DNA of 40,235 bases from CBCPMX01 sp965120355 (GTDB lineage: Bacteria > Bacillota > Clostridia > Oscillospirales > Oscillospiraceae). The notes beneath the pieces were generated by a model. That model was given only the letters and a program-made list of their open reading frames with translations, was not told the origin of the DNA and ran no database searches. A program made the position numbers and the translations under genes. Of the stretch, positions 1 through 7,425 are shown piece by piece (positions within the stretch are counted from its first letter, which is position 1; every line of letters starts with the position of its first letter). The stretch spans positions 1 to 40,235 of the forward strand of contig CBCPMX010000033.1 of assembly GCA_965120355.1 (NCBI GenBank), read 5' to 3'.

Positions 1-26
1 AGGCGGCGCGCAGTTGGCTCTGCACT

Positions 27-902
27 TTACAGCAATTCCGGCAGCAGCTGCTGGGTCAGATGCAGGAATTTTTTCGCCGCCGGCGACATGCCCCCCTTGG
101 ATTTGACGGCAATGCCCAGATCCCGGGAGCAGGCCGGGCGCAGCGGTATGGTCCGCACCTGGTTTTCATATCCCCGCAGCACCAGCTCCGGCAGAATGCT
201 GATGCCCAGGTGGCTGGCGATCATGGAGATGATGGCATGGTCGTCCTTGGAGGTGAATTTGATATTGGGGGTAACTCCGGCGGTGTCCAGGGCGTGGTGG
301 ACGTCATAATCTGTGCCCATGGCGGAAATGATAAAATCCTCCCCCTGAAAATCGGCAATGGGAAAACAGCCGTCTGCCGGGGTGGGATAGTCCAGCGGCA
401 GCACCGCCATCAGTGGATCGTCATACAGCGAAATCCACTCCAGCCCCCGGGTATTGCGCTGGCTCAGAAAGCCGAAATCCGCCTGGTCGCCGGAAACCCA
501 GCCCACAATGTCATCGGTACCGCCCTGCATCAGGCTGATGGCTATGCCGGGGTACGCCTGCTGAAACCGGCGGATAATCCTGGGCAGCCAGTGGATCGAA
601 ATGCTGGCAAAGGAAGCGATCACCAGGCTGCCGGACTCCACACCATTGATATCGTGGATGGTCTGGGTCAGCTTTTCGCTGTCCGCCAGCAGGGCATGCA
701 CCAGCGGCAGCAGCCGCTCCGCATTGCGGGTCAGATGGACGCCCTGCTTGGTGCGGAGGAAAAGCGGAAATCCGATCTCATTTTCCAGCGACTTCAGGAC
801 ATGGCTGACGCCGGACTGGGTATAGCCCATTCGCTCCCCGCTTTTAGTAAAATTTTTTGTTTTGGCCACATCTGCAAACAGTTCAAGCTTTTTGATATCC
901 AT
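27..902 (-). CDS. LysR-family transcriptional regulator
   Basis: A 291-residue LysR-type regulator. The N-terminal winged helix-turn-helix (about residues 1-60) has the family pattern (LELFADVAKTKNFTKSGERM, then SGVSHVLKSLENEIG). The rest is a periplasmic-binding-protein-like effector domain. Start chosen at the ATG ending at 902 because AAAGGAG sits 5 bases before it; an in-frame ATG at 917 lies upstream of that ribosome site and is less likely. It is divergent from the racemase-prd cluster, with a 178-bp intergenic region containing an inverted repeat and a sigma-A promoter, the usual arrangement for a LysR protein controlling its neighbour. Control of the prd genes, and an effector such as proline or 5-aminovalerate, is inference. 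Confidence 0.9.
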   Translation of the reverse strand: MDIKKLELFADVAKTKNFTKSGERMGYTQSGVSHVLKSLENEIGFPLFLRTKQGVHLTRNAERLLPLVHALLADSEKLTQTIHDINGVESGSLVIASFASISIHWLPRIIRRFQQAYPGIAISLMQGGTDDIVGWVSGDQADFGFLSQRNTRGLEWISLYDDPLMAVLPLDYPTPADGCFPIADFQGEDFIISAMGTDYDVHHALDTAGVTPNIKFTSKDDHAIISMIASHLGISILPELVLRGYENQVRTIPLRPACSRDLGIAVKSKGGMSPAAKKFLHLTQQLLPELL

Positions 903-917
903 GGCGACTCCTTTCAT

Positions 918-947
918 GAAACTGCGTCATAGATGGGATGCAGTTTC
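918..947. promoter_or_regulatory. Inverted repeat, candidate LysR operator
   Basis: Perfect 8-bp inverted repeat GAAACTGC (918-925) and GCAGTTTC (940-947) separated by 14 bp. It lies between the divergent LysR and racemase genes, just upstream of the racemase -35 box. Spacing and placement suit a regulator dimer, but which protein binds (LysR or the TetR domain) is not shown by sequence. Confidence 0.45.
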
Positions 948-951
948 CCGA

Positions 952-980
952 TTGCACAACAAACCTCCGCGGCGTATAAT
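952..980 (+). promoter_or_regulatory. Sigma-A promoter of the racemase gene
   Basis: TTGCAC (952-957), 17-bp spacer, perfect TATAAT (975-980). About 100 bases upstream of the racemase start codon. Confidence 0.7.
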
Positions 981-1080
981 ATAGTCAAATCGCGGCGTGA
1001 ACAGCGGAGAGCTTCCAACCGCTTCTTCTCCACTTTTATTTTCCGCTCGCTTCTTCACTCCATACAAAGGAGGTAGCTCC

Positions 1081-2702
1081 ATGCAGCTGCACGTCACAAA
1101 GCAGGCTTATGGCAGGACCTTCCGGGTGGTGGATTCCCACACCATGGGCGAGCCCACCCGGATCATCTATGACGGCTTTCCGCCTCTGGAAGGCGAAACC
1201 ATGATGGCCCGCAAGACTTTTCTGGAGCGCAACTACGACCACTACCGCAAGGCCCTGATCTGGAGCCCCGCGGGCATCGGGACATGTTCGGCGCGCTTTT
1301 GACCGAACCTGTCAGCCCGGAAGCGGACCTGGGCGTCATTTTCATGGACAGCGGCGGCTACCTGAACATGTGCGGCCATGGCAGCATTGGCAGCGCCACC
1401 GTGGCCGTGGAAACGGGGATGGTACCCGTCACCGAGCCCTATACCCAGGTGGTACTGGAAGCCCCCGCCGGGCTGATCCGCGCCCAGGTGCGGGTGGAGC
1501 ACGGCAAGGCGCTGGAGGTCAGCTTTCTCAATGTCCCCTCGTTTTTGTATCAGGCCGATCTGGCGCTGGAGCTGGATGAATATGGGGCGGTTCCCTTTGA
1601 TATCAGTTTCGGCGGCAGTTTCTTTGCCCTGGTGGATGCCCAGCGGGTAGGCCTGGAGATCACCCAGGACAGCCTGGACCGGCTCATTGATTTTGGCATG
1701 CGCCTGCGGGACAAAATCAACCGCACCATTCCTGTCCGTCATCCCTATCTGGACATCACCACCGTGGATCTGGTGGAAATCTATGGCCCAGCTGATCAGC
1801 CGGGGGCCGATCGGAAAAACGTGGTCATCTTCGGCGATGCCCAGGCGGACCGTTCCCCATGCGGCACCGGCACCAGCGCCAAACTGGCGGCGCTCTATGC
1901 CAAGGGCCAGCTGGCCCCCAATGAGGAATTTGTCTATGAGAGCATCACTGGCTCCACCTTCAAGGGCGTCATTGCCGGCGAAATCGACATCGACGGCCAC
2001 CGGGCCGTGATTCCCCGCATCACCGGCAGCGCCTATGTCACCGGCTTCAACGAATGGGTGCTGGACGAAGACGACCCGCTGTGCTATGGATTTCTCATGG
2101 GCCGCGCCGCCACGCAGCCCGACGCCTCCGCCGACGAAAAGGGGCGGATCATCAACGCCGCCTGGGACCTGTTCCGGGAGAAGGGCTATCCCGAGACCAC
2201 CGTAGAGGACGTCTGCCGCCGGGCCGGCGTCAGGCAGGAGACCTTTTTCCAATATTATGACGGCACGGAAGCTCTGCTTTATACCCTGTCGGACCTCTTT
2301 GACCGGCGGTATTCCGAGCTGCTGACGGGGATGGATCCCAAGCTGACGGCCTTTGAAAAGCTGGTCCTGCTCAACCGGGAGCTATTCACCATGATCGAGA
2401 ACAAAATCCCCATGAACCTGCTGGCCTATCTCTATTCCCGGGACATGATCGACACCGACAACAAGCACCTGCTCAACAAGGACCGGCTGTATTACCGCCT
2501 GGTGGAGCAGATCATGGCCGATGGGCTGGCCTCCGGCGAATTTACCTCTGCCCAAAGCCCCCAAGAGCTGGTGGAGGACTATGCCATGATAGAGCGCGGC
2601 TTTCTGTATGACTGGTGCATCCATAAAAACACCGGCAGTCTGACCCGCACCGGCAACCGGCTCATGCCCATTTTCCTGCGGGGGCTGCTGACCGGCGGCT
2701 GA
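1081..2702 (+). CDS. Proline racemase (PrdF-like) fused to a TetR-type regulator; frameshifted
   Basis: The N-terminal ~340 residues are a proline racemase/hydroxyproline epimerase family enzyme. Both catalytic cysteines are visible (MCGHGSIG and SPCGTGTSA), which favours racemase or epimerase over the dehydratase subtype. The typical racemase end (ITGSAYVTGF...GFLMGR) runs without a stop into ~195 residues resembling a TetR repressor: helix-turn-helix (IINAAWDLFREKGYPETTVE, then VCRRAGVRQETFFQYY) and an all-helical ligand domain. Start at ATG 1081 follows AAAGGAGG. Around 1257-1263 one base appears missing: the first frame reads ALIWSPAGIGT, whereas the -1 frame from 1263 gives the expected EPRGHRDMFGALL. 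The upstream frame stops at 1302, so as given the full protein is not made unless this is a sequencing error. Expected role: L-/D-proline interconversion supplying D-proline reductase, perhaps with autoregulation. Confidence 0.8.
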
Positions 2703-2814
2703 ACAGACGGATACCGCGCATGGTTCACCGATACTCTACCCGATCGCCCGGAAAAAAGCAACCGGATTGTTCGCGCCGCGCATCAGCATGCAGTTTGCGA
2801 AAGGCCGCCGCACC

Positions 2815-2829
2815 ATGACAACCTGTCAT
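2815..2829. promoter_or_regulatory. Palindrome ATGACA-ACC-TGTCAT, candidate operator
   Basis: Perfect 6-bp inverted repeat with a 3-bp spacer, 23 bp upstream of the putative -35 box of the prdC-like gene. Short palindromes like this are typical TetR-family operators, so it is a candidate target of the racemase-TetR fusion. I saw no second copy near position 900. Confidence 0.3.
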
Positions 2830-2851
2830 ATCCTCTGTCCAAAACTGTCTC

Positions 2852-2880
2852 TATACAAATGCCGGATTTGCGCGTATAAT
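2852..2880 (+). promoter_or_regulatory. Promoter of the prd-like operon
   Basis: Perfect TATAAT at 2875-2880, preceded at 17 bp by TATACA, a weak -35. The weak -35 suits a promoter needing an activator. The prdC-like start codon is 45 bp downstream. Confidence 0.55.
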
Positions 2881-2924
2881 CAAAAGCGTATTTTTTGAAA
2901 ACCATCTGCAAAGAGGCGAAAATC

Positions 2925-4238
2925 ATGCAAGAACAGCTCTTTCAATTTCCCCTGAAGCAGCACATTGGTGTGCGCGCCCTGCCTGTTGTCCGTCCGGGGG
3001 AACACGTCCAGCGGGGCCAATTACTGGCCCAGCAGCCTCCCGATGCGCTGGGCGCCAACCTTTTCTCCAGCGTATCCGGCACAGTCCAACTCGTCTCTGA
3101 GCAGGCCGTTGCCGTCCTGGCGGACGGCTTCCAGTCCCCGGACTATCTGCCCCTGACGGGCAGCGATCCCCTGGAACTGATTCGAGAGGCCGGGTTAGTC
3201 GGCCTGGGCGGCGCGGGCTTTCCCACCTACGCCAAGCTGGCAAAGCCCTTTGACGCCGGCGGCACGGTGATCGTCAACGCCGCCGAATGTGAGCCGATTC
3301 TGTCCCACAATCTTCAGTGCATCGAAGAAAACCCGGCGCAACTGCTCCGCGGCCTGGAACTGGTCATGGAAATCATGCACGCCTCGGAGGGCGTCATTGC
3401 CATCAAGGCCAAGCACACCGCCGCCATCGCCGCCCTGGAGCCCCTGCTGGAGCCGGGGATGCGCCTGGCCCTGCTCCAGGATCTGTACCCCATGGGGGAG
3501 GAACGGGCCATCGTTCGGGAAGTCCTCGGTACGCTGCTGCCGGTGACAGCTCTGCCCCTGGACGCTGGCGCGGTGGTCATCAATGCAGAGACTGTCTGCC
3601 GGGTGCAGGAGGCTGTAGATCTGAAAAAACCTCTGATCGACAAAAATCTCACCGTGGCCGGCAAGCTGAAGGGCAACGCAAACCTGATTCAGGTGTTTCA
3701 GGACGTGCCCCTGGGCTGTACCGTGGGGCAGATGCTGGAACGGGCCGGCGGTCTGTCGCCGGACTGCGGCGAAGTGATCATGGGCGGCCCCTTCACCGGC
3801 AAACGGACAACCCTGGACGCCCCGGTGATCAAAACCACCGGCGGCCTGATTGCAGCGGAGTGCTTCCCCAAGGGGCCGGAAAAGCTGGGCCTTCTGGTAT
3901 GCGCCTGCGGCGCAACCCTGGAGCGGATGGAGCAGCTGGCAGACAGCCTGGGCAGCCAGGTGGCAGGCGTGGAGAGCTGCAAGCAGGCCAAGGCGGTCAA
4001 GGGGGCGCTGAAATGCGAAAACCCCGGCCGCTGTCCCGGCCAGGTACAAAAGGTTCTGGCTCTGAAAAAAGCCGGCGCTCAGGCGATTCTCATCGGCAAC
4101 TGCTCCGACTGCTCCAATACCGTCATGTCCTGTGCACCGCAGCTGGGGCTGCCGGTATACCACTGTACAGACGGGGCCCTGCGGGCGGTGAACCACCCCC
4201 TGATCCGGCGCATCCACTCCGAACAGACCGGCAGCTGA
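2925..4238 (+). CDS. prdC: PrdC-like electron-transfer protein (RnfC-related)
   Basis: A 437-residue protein related to RnfC/NqrA-type subunits and to PrdC of proline reductase operons. PrdC is thought to pass electrons from NADH toward the reductase. Visible features are an N-terminal lipoyl/barrel-like segment (VRPGEHVQRGQLLAQQP), the RnfC-like glycine-rich motif (REAGLVGLGGAGFPTYAKL, then VNAAECEP), and a cysteine-rich C-terminus (VCACG, ESCKQ, LKC, GRCPG, GNCSDCSN). Characterised clostridial PrdC proteins include selenoproteins; here the frame has no internal UGA and the GNCSDC motif has only cysteines. Start at ATG 2925 after AAAGAGG. First gene of the operon, 91 bp before prdA. Assignment rests on family resemblance plus neighbours. 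Confidence 0.82.
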   Translation: MQEQLFQFPLKQHIGVRALPVVRPGEHVQRGQLLAQQPPDALGANLFSSVSGTVQLVSEQAVAVLADGFQSPDYLPLTGSDPLELIREAGLVGLGGAGFPTYAKLAKPFDAGGTVIVNAAECEPILSHNLQCIEENPAQLLRGLELVMEIMHASEGVIAIKAKHTAAIAALEPLLEPGMRLALLQDLYPMGEERAIVREVLGTLLPVTALPLDAGAVVINAETVCRVQEAVDLKKPLIDKNLTVAGKLKGNANLIQVFQDVPLGCTVGQMLERAGGLSPDCGEVIMGGPFTGKRTTLDAPVIKTTGGLIAAECFPKGPEKLGLLVCACGATLERMEQLADSLGSQVAGVESCKQAKAVKGALKCENPGRCPGQVQKVLALKKAGAQAILIGNCSDCSNTVMSCAPQLGLPVYHCTDGALRAVNHPLIRRIHSEQTGS

Positions 4239-4329
4239 AGTTTTTCCTCTGCCCCAAACCGTCTCCACACTCCGGAGAACGCCTCATTGCTCACTCAAAA
4301 TTTCCAATCCCAACCAAGGAGGTTGTGTC

Positions 4330-6099
4330 ATGTCCATTACAATTGAAACCCTCCAGCAGCATCTGAAGGATCCCGCCATCTTCTGCTGCCGCCGCCAGAA
4401 AGGTCTGGTCATCAGCGCCGCCGATTTGGAAGACCCCAGCCTGTTTGATGACATGATTGACGCCGGTCTGCTGACCCTCCGCGACGACGCCCTGACCATC
4501 GAGCAGGTGTTGGGGGCCACACTGACCCAGGACGTGGAGGCTCTGACCCCCATCACCGCAGCCGTGCTGGACAAAGTCAACGAAGCGGCCGGCGAATCCG
4601 CCCCCGTCCCTGCGGCGCAGCCTGTGTCCATCCCGGCGGTACAGCCCGGAATGCCCGGGATGCTCCACATCGAAATCGGCAAAGCGGAAAATCTGGTCAT
4701 GGACATTCCCATGTACGCAGGCCCCGCCGCTGCCGCCCCGGCAGCTCCAGACTCCGCCGCTGCGCCGGCGGCGCCCGCCGGTGAGAAAAAGGTCATCCGC
4801 ACCCTGGTGAAAAAACACATCAAAATCACCGACGTGGAAATTGGCGCCGAGACCAAGATCGAGGACGGCAAGATCACCATCGACGGCTCCATTGTGGAAA
4901 AGGCCGTGCTGGAGGATCCCCTGTGCAAGAGTCTCACGCTGGATGTGATCTATCCCGATCAGCGCCACATCTACACCGAGACCATCATGGACATCTGCCC
5001 CATCGCCACCAAGGTGGAGGGCGAGCTGGGCGAGGGCGTCACCAAGGTGGCCGACGGCGTGGTGTTCATGCTCACCGGTGTGGACGAGGACGGCGTGCAG
5101 GTCCACGAGTTTGGCTCCTCCGAGGGCTGGCTGGACGAGAAGATGTACTTCGGCCATCCCGGCTGCGCCGACGAGGGCGATATCATCATCCGCTGCCACG
5201 CGGTCATCCAGCGGCTGTCCGGTATGACCCGCCCCGGCCCCTTCGCCGCCCATAAGTGCCAGGATTATATCATCCAGGCCGTCCGTGACCAGCTGAAACA
5301 ATACGATGGCGAAGTGATCCGCGAAGAAATCTGTGAAGATGTCCGCCGCCGCGGCAATCCCCGGGTGGTATTGGTCAAAGAGATTATGGGACAGGGCGCC
5401 ATGCACGACAACGTCATTTGCCCCACAGAGCCCTGCGGCATCCTGGGCGGCCAGAAAAACGTGGACTGCGGCAACGTCCCCATTATGCTGACCCCCAACC
5501 AGGTCCGGGACGGCTCCATCCACGCGCTGACCTGCATCGGCCCCGCCACCAAAGAGATGACCCGGCACTATATCCGCGAACCGCTGGTGGAAGGCCTGGC
5601 AGCGGACACGGAGCTGGATCTGATCGGCGTGGTGTTTGTCGGCTCTCCCCAGGTCAATGACGAAAAGCTGTGGGTCTCCGAGCGGCTGGGTTCTTTGCTG
5701 GAGGCGCTGGACATTGACGGCTGCATCATCACCACGGAAGGCTTCGGCAATAACCACATCGACTTCATCCAGCACATTGGACAGGCTGGCAAACGCGGCA
5801 TTCCGGTGGTCGGCGTCTCCTTCTGCGCCTATCAGGGGCAGCTGGTGGTGGGCAACCAGTACGCCACCGCCATGGTAGAGGAAAACATGGACATGGGCGG
5901 CTTTGAGAACAATGTGGCCGGCTGCTCCTGCGTCACCAAGGAGGTCGCTGCCCGGGCCATTCAAATGCTGAAAAACCGCATGGCAGGCGTAGAGATCAAG
6001 CCCGCTCCCAAGAAGTGGAGCAACGATGTCATCAACGCCAACAACAAGCTCCTGGGCCTGCCGGAGACCGTCCTGCTGGACAACGGCACCCTTCACTGA
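4330..6099 (+). CDS. prdA: D-proline reductase proprotein PrdA
   Basis: A 589-residue homologue of PrdA, the D-proline reductase precursor that self-cleaves to form a pyruvoyl-bearing subunit. The N-terminus (MSITIETLQQHLKDPAIFCC) matches the family as I recall it. The cleavage context is present as HALTCIGPATKE, with Thr401-Cys402 as the predicted scissile pair. That would give a fragment of about 400 residues and a 188-residue fragment whose Cys402 becomes the pyruvoyl group. An Ala/Pro-rich linker spans about residues 108-155. The enzyme reductively opens the D-proline ring to 5-aminovalerate with PrdB. Start follows CCAAGGAGG. It sits in the order prdC-prdA-small gene-prdB. Confidence 0.9.
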   Translation: MSITIETLQQHLKDPAIFCCRRQKGLVISAADLEDPSLFDDMIDAGLLTLRDDALTIEQVLGATLTQDVEALTPITAAVLDKVNEAAGESAPVPAAQPVSIPAVQPGMPGMLHIEIGKAENLVMDIPMYAGPAAAAPAAPDSAAAPAAPAGEKKVIRTLVKKHIKITDVEIGAETKIEDGKITIDGSIVEKAVLEDPLCKSLTLDVIYPDQRHIYTETIMDICPIATKVEGELGEGVTKVADGVVFMLTGVDEDGVQVHEFGSSEGWLDEKMYFGHPGCADEGDIIIRCHAVIQRLSGMTRPGPFAAHKCQDYIIQAVRDQLKQYDGEVIREEICEDVRRRGNPRVVLVKEIMGQGAMHDNVICPTEPCGILGGQKNVDCGNVPIMLTPNQVRDGSIHALTCIGPATKEMTRHYIREPLVEGLAADTELDLIGVVFVGSPQVNDEKLWVSERLGSLLEALDIDGCIITTEGFGNNHIDFIQHIGQAGKRGIPVVGVSFCAYQGQLVVGNQYATAMVEENMDMGGFENNVAGCSCVTKEVAARAIQMLKNRMAGVEIKPAPKKWSNDVINANNKLLGLPETVLLDNGTLH

Positions 6100-6102
6100 G
6101 CG

Positions 6103-6531
6103 ATGATCCCCTATGTGATCAACCCCGTCCTCATGGGCGGCATGGTAAAGGAGGTTGGCGAGGCGGTCAAGCTCCATCTCCATGGACGCCTGGGCGTGCT
6201 GACGGTCCCCCGAAGCCTGCTGCTGACCCGGCAGCCGCCGGAACCGGGAACACGGCTGCGGTTTTACTTCAGCTATCTGGAAGTGGACCCCAGCCCCCGG
6301 GAATACGACGTGACGGAGCTGCGGACCCTGCGGGAATTGACGCCGGTCCTGGTGGGCGGCGTACTGACCCAGGTCAACGATACAGCCGTCCAATGCACCC
6401 TGCCCGGCGGCATGGGCACGGTGGCCGTGCCCCGGCGGTGGGTATTTACGGACGTGCTCCTGGCTGAGGGGCAGACCGCCAGCTTCTATCTCAGCCCCAT
6501 GGTCCCGGAGGACGGGCCGGCCCCTGTTTGA
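6103..6531 (+). CDS. Small proline-reductase-associated protein (CBO2463/CBO2479-like)
   Basis: A 142-residue protein starting 3 bp after the prdA stop codon, with no strong ribosome site of its own, so it is probably translated by coupling. No signal peptide, membrane segment or known catalytic motif is visible; it reads as a beta-rich domain (e.g. LHGRLGVLTV, LRFYFSYLEV). From memory, clostridial prd operons carry a short conserved protein of the CBO2463/CBO2479 type between the reductase genes; the position and size fit, but I could not align it. Function is unknown, possibly maturation or assembly of the reductase. Confidence 0.65.
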   Translation: MIPYVINPVLMGGMVKEVGEAVKLHLHGRLGVLTVPRSLLLTRQPPEPGTRLRFYFSYLEVDPSPREYDVTELRTLRELTPVLVGGVLTQVNDTAVQCTLPGGMGTVAVPRRWVFTDVLLAEGQTASFYLSPMVPEDGPAPV

Positions 6532-6582
6532 TCTGCGTTTTCGCGCATCCAGATTGCGCATCCACATAAAGGAGGAACCCCT

Positions 6583-7308
6583 ATGAAACTGACAACTGTC
6601 CCGGGGATGCAGTCCGAAATCTTTGTCCCCGTGACTCCCGCTCCCGTCTTTACGGAACTGGGAAAGCCCCTGAACCAGTGCAAGGTGGCCTTTATCACCG
6701 CCGGCGGCATCCACAAGAAGAGCCAGACGCCCTTCAACACCTCCGGCGATTTCTCCTACCGCACCATTGAATTTGATACTCCCTCCAGCGAGCTGATGGT
6801 CACCCACGGCGGCTTTGACAACTCTGACATCAACAAGGACGTCAACGCCATGTTTCCCATTGACCGGCTCCACGAGCTGGTGGCCGAGGGCTTTATCGGC
6901 TCCCTGGCCGACGAGACTTATACCTTCATGGGCGGCGGCGGCAACGTGGAAAAGTTCCAGAACGAAACCGGCCCGGAGATTGCCCGGAAGCTGAAGGCCC
7001 AGGGCGTAGACATTGTCCTGTGCACCGGCGGCTGCGGCACCTGCCACCGCTCCGCCACCATCGTCACCCGCTGCTGCGAGTCCCTGGGCATGAGCTGCTG
7101 TGTCATCGCAGCCCTGCCGCCCATCGCCCGCCAGCAGGGCGCGCCCCGCATCACCGCGCCCCATGTGCCCATCGGCTCCAACGCCGGTGAGCCCAACAAC
7201 ATCCCCATGCAGACCGCCATCGTCAAAGAATCCCTGGAATGGGTGCGGGACTGCCCCAGCTACAATCAGATCAAGGTGTTGCCCTACGAGTACCGCCATA
7301 ATGTCTGA
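6583..7308 (+). CDS. prdB: D-proline reductase subunit PrdB, cysteine variant
   Basis: A 241-residue PrdB homologue. Conserved stretches include QSEIFVPVTPAPV near the start, HGGFDNSDINKDVNAMFPID, GFMGGGG-like FMGGGGN, TGPEIARKLK, and near the end GSNAGEPNN and MQTAIVKESLE. The active-site region reads CTGGCGTCHRSA (residues 147-158). In characterised PrdB the residue aligned with Cys151 is selenocysteine (near 150 in the family) encoded by UGA; here it is TGC at 7033. Length is full. It should pair with the PrdA pyruvoyl subunit to reduce D-proline to 5-aminovalerate. The ribosome site AAAGGAGG precedes the start. Cysteine is expected to lower the rate relative to selenocysteine, or to reflect a different substrate. 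Confidence 0.9.
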   Translation: MKLTTVPGMQSEIFVPVTPAPVFTELGKPLNQCKVAFITAGGIHKKSQTPFNTSGDFSYRTIEFDTPSSELMVTHGGFDNSDINKDVNAMFPIDRLHELVAEGFIGSLADETYTFMGGGGNVEKFQNETGPEIARKLKAQGVDIVLCTGGCGTCHRSATIVTRCCESLGMSCCVIAALPPIARQQGAPRITAPHVPIGSNAGEPNNIPMQTAIVKESLEWVRDCPSYNQIKVLPYEYRHNV

Positions 7309-7334
7309 TAAAGAAGCGCAGCGTCGTGCTTCCC

Positions 7335-7371
7335 GGCCCGTGGGAACGCCGCCTGACGGCCGTTCCGGGCC
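7335..7371 (+). terminator. Intercistronic hairpin between prdB and the aminotransferase
   Basis: GGCCC/GGGCC and GGAACG/CGTTCC arms enclose an inner CCG/CGG stem. No T-run follows, so it may partially terminate or stabilise the prdB end of the transcript rather than fully stop it. Confidence 0.4.
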
Positions 7372-7425
7372 AAACTGCAAATTTTCCGCGCACACTATCA
7401 AATCACTTTCAGGAGGGAACCCACC

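Noticed and set aside
1255..1302. Programmed -1 frameshift joining the two parts of the racemase
   Set aside because: No slippery heptamer or obvious downstream pseudoknot is visible; a simple one-base deletion explains the data.
2097..2702. Separate tetR gene starting at ATG 2097
   Set aside because: No Shine-Dalgarno before 2097 and no stop codon between the racemase and TetR parts; one continuous frame fits better, though re-initiation cannot be excluded.
6583..7308. Hidden selenocysteine codon and SECIS element in prdB
   Set aside because: The active-site codon at 7033 is TGC and the frame has no internal TGA.
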